A DNA stretch of 64,000 bases from Plotosus lineatus (GCA_024760905.1 CM045733.1:35735001-35799000); one strand, 5' to 3'. Shown: positions 36,520 through 47,533, numbered from the stretch's first letter. Notes: a model not told the origin generated them from the letters alone. Numbers and translations are program-made.

Positions 36520-36835
36520 AGGGAACAGCCGAAAGGAAAAGAAGAAGCTCCTGCACAGATGTCTCGATCAGTATCAATGCTAAATGTGAACAATGGTAGA
36601 CATGCTAGTTATTAAAACACATTTTAGCCTGCACTAGCTAATTAGGCAGCCACTGAGTCCAATTAGAAGCTAACAGAGCTTGTAGACCTGAAATCTAGGC
36701 AGCTTTCTAAGCGGTTTCCTATAGTAGTTTAATGTCCTTTAATAGCTGCTTATAATAATTGCTTCCATCGTATAAATACAAAAGGTATAATTTTTACAGC
36801 ACATCAAAACGAACAGCACTTAAATTTGCGATATG

Positions 36836-36862
36836 CACACACGCACACACACACACACACAC
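36836..36862. repeat. (AC)n microsatellite
   Basis: Short AC run, KCNMB4 intron. Confidence 0.9.
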
Positions 36863-36914
36863 AGATGTATAATTAATATAAATACATGCACACATACATA
36901 CCTAAGTAGAAGTA

Positions 36915-37236
36915 CAGTCGGCCCCCTACTTATGAAATTAATCTGTTCCATAGCCTTTTTCATAGCGCGGAAGTTTCGTGAGTAGAGGCGCATTTTACTT
37001 GTAAAACACGTGATTCGTTCCAAAGCTCCCAAGACTACCCCATAAACCCTTTAAAAATGAGAAAAGTACACCAATTTTATATGAAATATGCATGAAATAT
37101 GTGTTAAAAGTAAAAAAAAAAACATTTATTAAACCATTTAAACATTTTATTAACATATTAAACCATTTTATTCACATATTTATTAAGTAAACCATTATTA
37201 AACATTTTTATTAACGCACAACACTGTCTCTCTCTA

Positions 37237-37294
<58 letters not shown>

Positions 37295-37597
37295 CACATT
37301 ACACAATACACATTACACAATACACATCTCTGACATTTGGATATTGTGGCGTTGCCCGCTGAATGCGAGCTCCGCCCACACGCAGGACGCCGGAGCATTC
37401 CCTACTTGACAGATCGGAGGTCCAAACTCAACTTTAACTTGATTCCTTGAGGGATCAGAGGTGCAGATGAGCCGCGTTTTGCTCACATTTGGCGAAGCGC
37501 ACCACATTTATTCAACATTTATTGAATTAAACAACTTAAAAAACTAAACTAAAAACTAAAGAGTTAAGCCTCCTTCATCTCTGACTGACTCTGTAGG

Positions 37598-37682
<85 letters not shown>

Positions 37683-38329
37683 CTCTGTCTCTCTGGTGTG
37701 TTCTGCCGAATGCGGGCTCCACTCACACGCAACACGCAGCTGACAGAACAATTCTATTTAAATGTTTAAATGGACGGGATGTTGTATTTAAAGCGGAATT
37801 ACAGTACCGGTTTGAAAGATCAGAGGTTAGTATTAATATTAACTTGCTTCCTTGCGAGATCGGAGGTCTTCTTTCACGGAGCACTCTGCTCATGCTTCAA
37901 TATCGTGGTGAAATAATCGCCTCCGTTACTGTATTTTCCGCTTTAAGGTCTTCTTCTGCTTCAATATTGTCCCGATTGTAGAGGGGTTTCGGCGATAACG
38001 AAATATAACGCTGCAATGATCTCAAAACAAGCAACAGTCCTGTTCAACTCTCCTTCACGCATGTGAGAAATGGTGGCAGTACTATGGGGATTCAGCTCTC
38101 TCCTGGCCAATGGGAGGCCAGCGGGGTGGGATTTTGGGAGACAGCCAATGAGAGAACAACTCCGCATCATTTGAAATTTTGATTGGTGCGTTTGAATTTT
38201 GAATGCCACATTTGGCGCTTTTTGTAAGAGAAGGTTGTTTTCATATACAGGGGACGAAAACTTAGGAAAATGTTTTTCGTAACCCGGAGTTTTCGTACCA
38301 AGGGGGTTTCGTAAGTAGGGGGCCGACTG
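36915..38329. mobile_element. Tigger-like TIR element with internal duplication
   Basis: Both ends read CAGTCGGCCCCCTACTTA on their own strand (then YGAAA), and TA flanks both sides (36913-36914, 38330-38331). No transposase. The inside holds two related blocks, about 37220-37500 and 37590-37900. Each has (CT)n(AC)n, then GAATGCGRGCTCC and CACACGCA, then GATCAGAGG or GATCGGAGG motifs. Classified as Tc1/mariner-Tigger-like from TA target and terminal wording. Confidence 0.85.
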
Positions 38330-38524
38330 TATAAATATATCAGTTTGTAAGTAAGTAAAGAACATATTGGGACCGCTGGTTAAGATGTGTTCTTTAGCTT
38401 CTAATAAAATCAGGGTTTTTTTTCTAAATAGTATCGACCACATTAGGAGAAAAAGGAGAGAAATCCAACCTTTAATTCAAGTACATTTATTCAGTGTGAA
38501 AAAATCCCACATTAAGATATACAG

Positions 38525-38865
38525 TAATCCTTTATCTCAAACCAGGTGTGCCACAATTATGGCACCCCTGATGGTAATACCTTGTACAACAACCTTTTGC
38601 CAGCAAAACAGCACCTAGACTTCTCGAATAATGTTTCACAAGATGGTAGAATACAGAAATACGGATCTTTGACCATTCCTCTATGCAATCACTCTAAACC
38701 TTCCTGCAACCTGGGTCCTCTCATGTGCACTCTCCTCTTCAGCTCACTCCACAGCTTTTCAATGAGGTTGGTGTCTGGGAACTGAGATCGCCATGGAAGG
38801 AGCTTGATTCTTTGTTGGGTGAACAATTTCTGTGTAGATTTGGCCTCATATTTAGGGTAACAAAG
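38525..38865 (-). pseudogene. Tc1-like transposase C-terminal fragment
   Basis: On the minus strand, counterparts of the DLNPIENLWGELKRR region are seen as AACCTCATTGAAAAGC, GTGGAGTGAGCTGAAGAGG and AGTGCACATGAGAGGACCC, with stops. Flanking ATCTTGATTCTTTG-like wording (CTTGATTCTTTGTTGGG) is typical of fish Tc1 elements. It is unrelated in detail to the Tc1 copy at 28731. Confidence 0.65.
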
Positions 38866-40803
38866 TAAGTAAGCTTTCCCTCACCACATTTCTTTTTTAC
38901 TGTGCTTAGTTTTTGCACGTGAGCATAAAAATATACAGTGAACCAGTTATAGAAAATGAGGTTTGATTGAATATTAAATTCGTTACTGAAGAAACACAAA
39001 ATATACAAGTCAGAACTGACTGCTGACTGTAATTGTATTAAACCCAGACAGACATGCCTTAGTAGGAATATTGAACAGAAAGTAGGACACAGCTACTAAG
39101 CTGAAGAAAGTTCTGTAGCAGCATTGAAAAATGAGAGAAACCTCATTTATCTAGGACATCATCACTTGGACACACTGGCAATGCAGTTTGAAAAGAAAGC
39201 TGGCACAGACTTGATTTAGTGGCTTCTTATCTCACAAACACTGATCAAATGCAACATATGAACAGCTGAACTACACTGAGGTGTTTTATTATAAGCCATT
39301 CTGATAAATTCATCTTTACATCTGATGATTTTCCATCAAAATAAAGCAGTGAGGAACAAAAAGTCATAAAATCACACTTAGAACACACAAGAAAAAACAA
39401 AATGAGATATATGCTTGTGATAAAGCATAGGCTATTTCATCAATAGGTTTTAAAATATTGTGGAAATAATGGAGAAATTGCTTTGTCCACCATTGGACAC
39501 AGAACATGAGCATGTAGTTTCAACATACTGAAATCTCTGGTTCTACAAATTGCTTTGACCTGGCGGCCTGTGATGTTGATAAGCAACACTTTTGATGCTG
39601 GCCCATTCTGCACAGCAAAGCCCACTGGGCAATGAGAAACCATAAAGGTGCCAGACAGAGTAATAAAACACACCTGGTGCTGGTTCAGTCCTTTGACAAA
39701 AATGTATTGATTTATTTTTTATTCTTTTTTTTTTCTGTTATCGTTCAATTTACAGTTCAATCACCATTGAGATGTACAACCAATTAAACAAAAAATCATT
39801 GTGTGACCACTTGAGCCCAGAGGTAAAGCTCATTTTAAAATGGTCTAGTTTGAATGAATACATTAGGATGATTCCCAAATCTATTCAGCTCCTCTTCTTC
39901 TATGTATTTTAATTAAAAATAGATGAATGACAGTCTTACTCTTCTCAGATCATTTATGCCAAGATTGTGCATATAAGCATATGTACCACTTTCCGACTGA
40001 TGGTTTTTTAGATGGTCGATTAATATAAAAATGTCGATACATGTCAGACCACCTGAAAAGTAGCTGACAGGCCTCAGACTCCAGGGAGGTAGTCTCTAGT
40101 CTAAAAGATCCATGCAATATCATGCATATATAACTGTTCATCCTCAATAAAGATTGAGATCCACATCAGTGACTGCAGGAGGGCCATGCTAACTGGCTAC
40201 ATTAACTGTGTAACATGCAGGGTCTGAAGATCGCACTGCAGAAATAGGCAATAGAGGGTATAGTGTCTTTAATATCAAACTTTCCCAGTGCATAATAGAT
40301 GTAACCCCAGGAGTGAAATAGAAAGATTTGTAATCATTTTAAATATATCACAGATATATTGTGTTATGAGTGTGTAAATGCTTTATATTATTTGGGTCGA
40401 TAGTAATACTTGTCAGTTCTCTTATCTTTTTATTTGGATCATTTCAGAACAAGCTACAACTTGTTGGTTAGCTTGGAGGTCTCACCCACCTTCTGGTACC
40501 TTCCGGAATTTAATGTTTTCTCTTCTTCTGATTGGCTAAAATAAGAGTTTGTGTACATGTGACCTGGAAGCTACTGGAAGCGTCTCCATGGATGTTATCT
40601 ATAAATACTGCTTGCATGAAGCATACCCATACACATTGTTTGAATCATTTGCTTTGCACAGCATGGTTGTATATTTCTGTCTCCAGTTTCATCATTGGCT
40701 TAATCCATCTACACCGCACCCTAAATCTCACCGCTGGACCAATATTCTTCTGCTTGTCGACATTATTGGTGAATATACTTGATTGTTATTGACCCACACC
40801 ATT
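38866..40803. other. KCNMB4 intron, nothing recognised
   Basis: AT-rich intronic sequence. No convincing repeat or exon. The open frame at 39440-39673 (minus) has no recognisable domain and no support. Confidence 0.45.
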
Positions 40804-41181
40804 CCATTGTAATTATTTTATATTGAGATTTCCTTTTGGTTTTTTCCCTTTATCAGGGGTCGCCACAGCGAATGATTCGCATGTTTGGTTTGGCATGGGT
40901 TTTTATGTCGGATGCCCTTCCTGACACAACCCATTAGCCAGGGACAGAAACACGCTGACGGCTTTGCAGCTACTCTTTACGAAAGTCAGCAATGGTTCTT
41001 TTACATGCCTCTCACCATAGACAGTGAGAGACATGGCCCGCCTTTGATAACCCAGTTAGCTGCACTGGGGGGACAGTGACAACCTTGTGGAGGGTGGGAC
41101 TCGAACCCCCAACCTTAGGATCAGTGATCCAGCGCCCTATACCACTAGACCACCACTGCCCCATTGTAATTATTTTATATT
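40804..41181 (-). mobile_element. SINE-A with RTE-type tail, perfect 21-bp TSD
   Basis: The flanking repeats at 40804-40824 and 41161-41181 are identical over 21 bp (they begin CCATTGTAATTATTTT). The 336-bp insert is complete on the minus strand: tRNA-like head (GGTCTAGTGGTATAGGG, box B GGGTTCGAGTCCC), SINE-A body (CAGTGCAGCTAACTGGG ... CCATTGCTGACTTTCG), and the RTE-matching module (GTCAGGAAGGGCATCCGAC, CATTCGCTGTGGCGACCCC). Perfect duplications mark a young insertion. Confidence 0.93.
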
Positions 41182-41837
41182 ATCAGAATTAATCTTGTAT
41201 TTGTTTTGAACACCGTGTTGGCTGCTTTTTGCTGGTTTTGAGTGGGGTTCAAATCAATCTAAAATTTAATCAAAACAGGATTTCTTCACTTCAACATCTG
41301 TGATGTGACAATGCGAATAGAGCGAGCATAACTCTAAAGTGAACAAACAATAAGTGCAGCCGTAAAGACAGTCACTGGAATCCTTTTCAGAGTCTTCAAA
41401 AGTATGAGACTCAAATTATGTGCCAGTGCAAATTTTAACAAAAGACAGAACCATTTCAAATATGAACACTGATGTAGATTATATATTACAAAAGCAAAGC
41501 TCCTGATAGACATCTCTACTGATAGGTGTCTGAGTTTACCATAGGAGTTTGTTTATCAGCATCCCTTTTTTCACTGCCAAATTTATCACCTGTCTTGTTA
41601 ATTTAACTATATATTTAATGAGTTCATGTTCTGTCTTCTTTTCTCACTGGTTGATTTTTGTTTTCCGGTTCAAAGTTATTTTACAGTAGATTAACTTACT
41701 GTGTTATTGTTGTCCCTTATTAAATTCAGAATGATTTATAGCTATTTCCTCTTTTTTCTGTTTTGTTTGTTTTTTGTGTGTGTCGTTAGCTTGCATCAGA
41801 GACTTTACATGACAATAGGCATATAATTTAAATAAGT
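41182..41837. other. KCNMB4 intron, nothing recognised
   Basis: AT-rich intronic DNA without a recognisable feature. Confidence 0.45.
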
Positions 41838-42075
41838 AATTCATTCATTTTCTGAATTGTTAATCCTGATTAGGGTTGCTGGGAGGCTGGTGCCCATCTC
41901 AGCCAACTCTGAGTGAGGGCAGAGTACACCCTACACAGTTGGCAAGGCCATCACAGGCAGAAACATGCTGACGGCTATGCAGCCTACTCTTGATGAAAGT
42001 CATCAATGGTTATTGTACACACCTCTCACCACAGACAGTGAAAGGCACGACCGGCCTTTGATAACCCAGTTAGCT
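41838..42075 (-). mobile_element. SINE-A with L2-like tail, head missing
   Basis: Antisense. Tail ATTCATTCATTTTCTGAA and GATTAGGGTTGCTGGG, then body CATCAATGGTTATTG, TCTCACCACAGACAGTG, TGATAACCCAGTTAGCTGCA. Ends in the body. Confidence 0.8.
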
Positions 42076-43524
42076 GCACATTGGCTAGTACTGGTTTCAA
42101 AATTATAAACACATTATTTTCAAAACTTTGTGACATATAGCAAGTTCCACGGACAGGATTGTTAGCTGATAGTTCTGATAGTGTTGAAGGACACCAGCCG
42201 GGTTTCGGAATTGACAGGGTGTTTGAGCTGGGAACAAATAGAACAAAGAAATTTATTGAGAACACCAGGTGCATGATGACTATCTCGTCTCACGTTTAGC
42301 TTGAAATCATGTAAATTGTAACACTTGAGAACAGGCTGATTGAAACCAGCACAGAGAAACTACATGAATAAGCACTGGTACACTGATAGTACAAGAACAT
42401 GATTAAACAATATAATGATATATTTATCTAAGGGCAACCTTTTTAAGGCTAAAAGTAGTTATAAGATTGAGAATATTTACTGAATATGTACTTTACACAT
42501 TGTTGTGCAGAGCAGTGTGACAAACCAAGTAGAAATTGTGAAATGAAGTCAAACAAGGGAATAAGTTCTTAAATAAACATTATGGTTCATTAAATCCTCC
42601 CACCTTGACCAAGAAATAAGGGGAATTGGCATGAAGAGAAATGATATACTGAGAGGCGGATGATGTCAAAATTAAGGGGTATCAGGGATGACAGAGAGAT
42701 TATGGAAAATAAGAAAATATGTAAAACTGATTAGGAGGAGATAAAATCAACTCAAAGCTAGAAAATAATGGATAATGGGTTGGTATGATCAGATAAAAAG
42801 AGGAGGCACCATACAGGTGCAAAACAGTATACTGTATAACCTGGGGGTGTTTTTCAGAATCAGCTGTCTCCCTGCTGCTGAATACAGAATTACCTGCTCC
42901 TTCTCATCCAGTTGTAAGAGATCTATTTTATTGAAAGATCATTTTAGTGAATGTTTGGTTTTCTTATGAGTTGATTTGACTATTGATTATTTGAAAAAAA
43001 AAAAAAAAAAAAAAAAAAGATTGTTAAAATTGATAGAATTAGTGGGACCAACAACCATCCTGTGATATGTCCACTCATTCTTCTTTACAGTGTTGTCACT
43101 TTGTATCCGTCTCTGTCACTTTTCAAACTTATTAGTTTGGAACCCCACTTTAACCACATGTAATTTTAGGTGCAGTCTATCCACTGAGCACTCTTTTCAT
43201 TATCAAATCCATTCCACTTGATTACTTAAATCAGCGAAACTCCGGACCACACTCACTGCAACAGTTTCCTTCTCACAGCAAACCCACAGGACTGCATTCA
43301 GTGCCACGAGACTAATGCTGAATTCAACAGCACAATGTTACTGTTGGTGAAAAACTGGAAAGCTAGTTTCCCTTGCATTGTTATTCATTGTTTATTGCAG
43401 GTTCCTATTCTTTCACTAAAGATTTATTAATTTGTTCCACAGAAAAGATAGATATAAAGTTAATATTATTAAAAAGAAGAGAAAAGTAAGTCATCATAAA
43501 AAAGACCACTAGGTTCCAACAATT
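42076..43524. other. KCNMB4 intron, mostly unrecognised, with poly(A)
   Basis: Intronic DNA. A pure A run of about 25 lies at 42994-43018. No domain-bearing ORF. Confidence 0.45.
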
Positions 43525-43765
43525 GTTCATTGTTGGACTTCTGTGCTTCTCACGGTTTGTCCATCATGAGCATCATGTTCCAAAGTAAGGGTGTCCACAA
43601 GTGCACTTGGCACCAAGACACCCTAGGCCATAGTTCAATGGTCAACTTTGTAGTCCTGTCATCGGACTTGCGGCCACATGTTCTGCACACTGAACACAAA
43701 GGAGCTGAGCTGTAAACCAATCACCACCTATTGGTGACCTGGCGCCAATGGCCATCAAAAGAAAA
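43525..43765 (+). pseudogene. LINE endonuclease C-terminal fragment
   Basis: Encodes LDFCASHGLSI, then KGVHKCTWHQDTLGHSS and VVLSSDLRPHVL, a counterpart of the last third of a LINE apurinic endonuclease (CTWxxxxxxxxSxIDFVVxSxDLRP ... TDHHLVV). In-frame stop at the GAGCTG*ACC step and no further continuation. First piece of a dismembered LINE. Confidence 0.75.
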
Positions 43766-43779
43766 GTAAAGAAAAACTA

Positions 43780-43965
43780 GACTGGACATTACTGTTTCAA
43801 TTCTTAAGTGGGGCCATCTTGTTGAGATCACCTTGCTTTAAGACTTATGTCCAATCCAGTTTTTTTTTTTTTTTACTTTTCTTTTGATGATCAGTGATTG
43901 GTGGAAATAGGTGGAAGGTGTGGCTACTGTTTGGTTACAGTGAAAACCTGCACCCACACTGACCC
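43780..43965. repeat. Copy of a semi-palindromic repeat
   Basis: GACTGGACATTACTGTTTC ... TATGTCCAATCCAG and GATTGGTGGAAATAGG ... GTGAAAACCTGCACCC also occur, rearranged, inside the hAT element at 45480-45700. It separates the LINE endonuclease and RT pieces. Confidence 0.6.
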
Positions 43966-43974
43966 TTTGTGGAT

Positions 43975-44130
43975 AAGATTGGAGACGCCTGCTCTACAGA
44001 ATCCTGGAAGGGGCATGGGAGTGTCCTTAACCTGTCCACATGTGTTTTATGGACTTGGAGAATGCTTTCGACCCTCAGGGTACCTTGTAATGTGTGCTCC
44101 AGGAATATGGCTTACCAAACCTGTTGCTAC
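43975..44130 (+). pseudogene. LINE reverse-transcriptase motif-A fragment
   Basis: Nucleotide counterpart of the LINE motif A: CTGTCCACATGTGTTTTATG then GACTTGGAGAATGCTTTCG, preceded by CTGGAAGGGGCATGGGAG. The frame is shifted and the element is not functional. Second piece of the same LINE as 43525. Confidence 0.7.
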
Positions 44131-44840
44131 AGGACATTTGTGATGTGCTCCACCGAAAGTGGGCGCTTGACGCACAGACCACTTTTGAGATAAAGGCCAG
44201 AAAAGTAAAAATGGTCCATTTTTATCGAAATTCGGATTTTTGCATAAACTTTTAAAACAAGTATTCAACTATCACTCACTCATGTGAAATCGACTAAAAC
44301 TCACTAAACATGTCTTTTTCCCCCCATTTTTTTGGCGAGTACCCTCATAAAACTAGATAAAAACAGTAGCAAACTTACTGGTTTTCGTTGCAATTATTCA
44401 CCGAGTTCGGTATAAGACACATTATAATCCATACACCAGAAGAACGGTCATGAAGTCGTCTCTCCATTTTGGATACTGTTTTGATATTAAAATGCCGTTT
44501 CAGTGAATAAAATAAAGGTTATAAAGACGATATGCACGTAAACAATGCAGGCTAGTTGCTAAGGAAGATCTGAAATGAGCACATTGATTGGTCAGCTCGA
44601 GCTTGCACATGCGCAGTGCCTGTCACACGTTAACTTCCGGTTTACTTCCTGACTCTAGTTTACCGCATGCGGAACTTATCTTCGGCTTTCTCTTCAATAA
44701 CAGTCAGTAAGTTTATTTATAAGATTGTGAATAGACACAATTTCTGGAAAAGGAAAGTGAAATGTCATCTGTGATGTCCAGCAGCATTAGTATAGATGTT
44801 AAATTCCACGCGAGAATTCGGCTTTGAAGATTATTCCTCT
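44131..44840. other. Unassigned sequence with CpG-containing motifs
   Basis: About 0.7 kb inside the broken LINE. Near 44600-44690 it has CATGCGCAGTG and two ETS-like sites (ACTTCCGG, ACTTCCTG). Possibly part of a transposon; function not claimed. Confidence 0.35.
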
Positions 44841-44844
44841 CTCG

Positions 44845-44936
<92 letters not shown>
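44841..44936. repeat. (CT)n(CA)n compound microsatellite
   Basis: CT run followed by a long pure CA run. Confidence 0.95.
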
Positions 44937-44938
<2 letters not shown>

Positions 44939-45014
44939 GTGCAAACGGTTAAATGAGCAGCATCCAACTCCAAATCCAAGGCTATGGTTCTTAGCTGGAA
45001 AAGGGTGAAATGCA

Positions 45015-45310
45015 CACTCAGGGTTCGGAATGAAGTCCTGCCCCATATGAAGGCATTCAAGTATTTCAGTTTTGTTCACAAGTGAGGGAAGAATGTAGTG
45101 AGAGATTGACAGCAGCTGAAATTAGCTTTGCATGGGGTCTTCTTTTTCCCTCAGAGATAGGGTGAGAAGCATAGGAGAACCACTGCTCCATGTTGAGAAG
45201 AGCCAGTTAAACTGGCTTGGACATCTGATTAGAATGCCTCCTAAACACCTCCTGATTTGATGTTTCGAGCCTGTTCAACCTCAACGAGAGCCCAGGCTCG
45301 ACCTAGAACA
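45015..45310 (+). pseudogene. LINE RT C-terminal fragment, left of hAT
   Basis: Counterpart of the LINE polyprotein end: TGAAGGCATTCAAGTATTTC, TTCACAAGTGAGGGAAGAATG, GATAGGGTGAGAAGC, GAGAAGAGCCAGTTAAAC, GGCTTGGACATCTGATTAG. The frame is broken. It stops exactly at the hAT target site and resumes at 46652. Confidence 0.8.
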
Positions 45311-45563
45311 CTCTAGAGCAGGGGTCGGCAACCCGCGGCTCCGGAGCCGCGTGCGGCTCTTTCACCTTTCTGGTGCGGCTCCATGGCTTTTCAAAATAAA
45401 GTTGTGCTTTACGGTGGCTGACTGGTGCACCACAAAGTGCTTAGTTACTCACACAGCAAAGGGCCGGTGTGGGTGCAGGTTTTTACTTCAACCAAACAAT
45501 AGCCACACCTTCCACCTGTTCCCACCAATCACTGATAATCAAAAGAAAAGAAAAAAAACCTCC

Positions 45564-45691
45564 AGTGGACATTACTATTTCAATTCTGAATTGGAGCCAT
45601 CTTCGTGAGCCACCTTGCTTTAAGTCTTAAACAGTCATGTGATCCCACCAAGATGGCCCCACTTCAGAATTGAAACAGTGATGTCCAATCT
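45564..45691. repeat. Foldback repeat inside the hAT element
   Basis: Arms about 45564-45604 and 45650-45691: CAATTCTGAATTGGAGCC against the reverse of GGCCCCACTTCAGAATTG, with GTGGACATTACT against AGTGATGTCC. Imperfect. Confidence 0.75.
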
Positions 45692-45797
45692 AGGTTTTTT
45701 TTTCACCTGAATGATCTGGGTACCCTTCCAATGCTCTTTTCGGGTTGAAAATTACATAGATGAAAATTAAGAGTCACAGATGTGGGCGGATATTTAT

Positions 45798-45873
45798 TTG
45801 GTGTGGGCGGGGTGATTTTGTGTGTGTCCACAAGAACACAAGAACACACACAAAATCACCCCGCCCACACCAA
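45798..45873. repeat. Perfect 30-bp inverted repeat, 16-bp loop
   Basis: 45798-45827 is exactly complementary to 45844-45873 (arms begin TTGGTGTGGGCGGGGTG), with a 16-base loop CCACAAGAACACAAGA between. Within the hAT element. Confidence 0.9.
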
Positions 45874-46651
45874 AGAAATATAAAAGAGCCCTAAAAGAGC
45901 TCATGGCAAGCAGCGGCGCGGTGAGAGAGAGATTTTTTTCTGCCACCGGGGTTTGTAATTCAGGAATGTAAATCACAGCTGAAGGAAGAGATGTGGATGA
46001 GATTTGTTTATACACAGCAATCTCCAGATTAAATAACTGTCCTCACTGTGGTTCAGTATCCACTCTGAGAATGGGTCAGTCAGTGCAGCATTAAGCATTA
46101 ATATTTATTTAAAAGAATGTTGAGCAGGCTCCTTCTTAAAATAAGTCTTCAAATACTTTTCTGTGTTGGTGTCATTTTTGTAAATTAAAACTATGACAAA
46201 ACAACATTAATATAACGAAGAAAGAAAAGAAGATCCCACGAAGGGCGTGATTGGTGAGGTTGGCAACCCAACCCGTTACACATCTGGCTGCAGCCCGTCC
46301 CGCGCTTCGTGGGATGGATATTCTTTTTCTTTATAAAAACACAAGAAGCATTCGAACACATTCATTCATTTTCTGAACCGCTTAATTCTAATTCGGTCGC
46401 GAGGCTGGCAATTTTTTTAATCTAAATGTTTTTGTTGCAAACAGAATTGTAATTTAATGGTCTCTGCAGTCGTTTAAATCAATGTAACATATTGTTATTT
46501 TATATTAACATGAAGGAAAAAGGGGAAAAACATTACATGCAGTGTGATTTGATTTAAAACGTCAAAAAAGGATTTGTGGCTCCCAGTGTTTTCTTTAATG
46601 TGGAAAACGGGTCCAAATGGCTCTTTGAATGGCAAAGGTTGCCGACCCCTG

Positions 46652-46790
46652 CTCTAGAGGGACTATGTCTGTCAGCTAGATTGGGACAGCCTCGGTGTCC
46701 CCCGGAAGAGCTGAAGGAAGTGACTGGGGTAAGGGATGTCTGGAAATTAGGTTTGGTTGTTGCCTCCATGACCCGACCTCATATATATAT
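46652..46790 (+). pseudogene. LINE RT C-terminal fragment, right of hAT
   Basis: Continues the LINE end: GAGGGACTATGTCTGTCAGC, CCTCGGTGTCCCCCGGAAG, GAGCTGAAGGAAGTGACTGG, GATGTCTGG and CATGACCCGACCTC. Then (TA)n and unrelated DNA. Confidence 0.8.
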
Positions 46791-47405
46791 ATTAACATGT
46801 AACATAATTTATTGATGCTTTTATTATACTTATCTCTTACTTTTATTATTTTAAATGGAGCTCAAGTAGAGCACCATACTTGAGGTTAATGGTGTAGCAT
46901 TGTGATAATTTTTGGTGTAGTGTACACTATTTTCGTCCATCATGTCCATGCATGTAAGCTTGGAAACTGTTGTGATATTTTGAATTCCAGTATACAACTG
47001 CTGTAATGGGATTGAATGTATGAGTGAATGTCTCCATCTTCAACGCCACACTGTTACAGTACTTGTTTCGAGCCATAAAATAAAATACATTTTTTAACAG
47101 AATTCAACATGCCATATGTAGTGGGTATCAAATTTTTTAGATGGCAAGATAAACTCTAACTGCCGTGCAATGCACTACTCATTTAAATAAAGGTTCAAAA
47201 TGGTGACATGGTCTCCATAAAGAAAATAATTTTTTAAATAATTAAAATAAGGAGAGAAATTAGTTGTCTTACTTGTTTGCACTCTTTTTTGTGGAGAGTG
47301 CTTCCAGTTTTGAACGGCAGTTTATTAAATAGGTCTGCCTTAACGTACTGTAACTTCACCCTCTTTAAGTGAAAGAATGGGAGGTGTGTGAAAAGAAGGC
47401 AGTAC

Positions 47406-47533
47406 CTCCTCTGAGGATTGAAGAAACAGGTGAAGGACTGGTTACTTCCCTCTTCACTCCAGTAATGCTGTAACCTTAGGATGTCTTCTCGCATCTTCTG
47501 GTTATCTCGCTCACATTTGGGAACATAAGAACA
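47406..47533 (-). CDS. kcnmb4: BK channel beta subunit (KCNMB4-like), middle coding exon
   Basis: Minus strand, 128 bp, phase 0 start and phase 2 end; acceptor TTTCCAG just right of 47533 and donor GTACTG below 47406. It encodes CSYVPKCERDNQKMRED, QHYWSEEGSN and SFTCFFNPQRR, the distal extracellular loop of a BK beta subunit, with its conserved cysteines. As I recall, human KCNMB4 has CSYIPPCKRENQK and FTCYFNQHQR here, followed by PDDVL, which is what the exon at 31821-31989 supplies. The upstream exon, with the start codon and first transmembrane helix, should lie right of this exon but was not found by 64000. All visible coding sequence is intact. Confidence 0.92.

Larger units (their letters stand above)
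33375..36564 (+). mobile_element. Full-length RTE-type LINE with perfect 18-bp TSD
   Basis: GCTCCTGCACAGATGTCT flanks the element at 33375-33392 and 36547-36564 with no mismatch. The element proper is 33393-36546 (3154 bp): a 5' UTR with GACAGGAAGGGCATCCGGCG, one endonuclease-RT frame broken by a single frame shift, and a 3' UTR (GACCCCTGAAGGGAACAGCC) that ends in (GAA)n. Short tandem 3' repeats and one EN-RT frame fit the RTE clade, and the endonuclease resembles BovB-derived CFDP2. It lies on the + strand inside the KCNMB4 intron, antisense to that gene. It is the likely master type for several 3'-end stubs in this window. Confidence 0.92.
45311..46659. mobile_element. Nonautonomous hAT element with perfect 8-bp TSD
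   Basis: CTCTAGAG at 45311-45318 and 46652-46659 flanks a 1333-bp element whose ends both read CAGGGGTCGGCAACC. No transposase ORF. The inside carries a foldback (45564-45691) and a perfect hairpin (45798-45873). It is inserted in a LINE fragment whose sequence continues directly on the other side. Confidence 0.93.

Noticed and set aside
35673..36593. 306-codon open frame on the minus strand
   Set aside because: Shadow of the RTE reverse transcriptase; the sense strand has the domain motifs.
37220..37690. Possible CRISPR-like or satellite array
   Set aside because: Only two imperfect blocks dominated by CT/AC microsatellites inside a transposon; no regular spacers.
39440..39673. 77-codon minus-strand frame
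   Set aside because: Reads like protein in places, but no domain, splice sites or neighbours support it.
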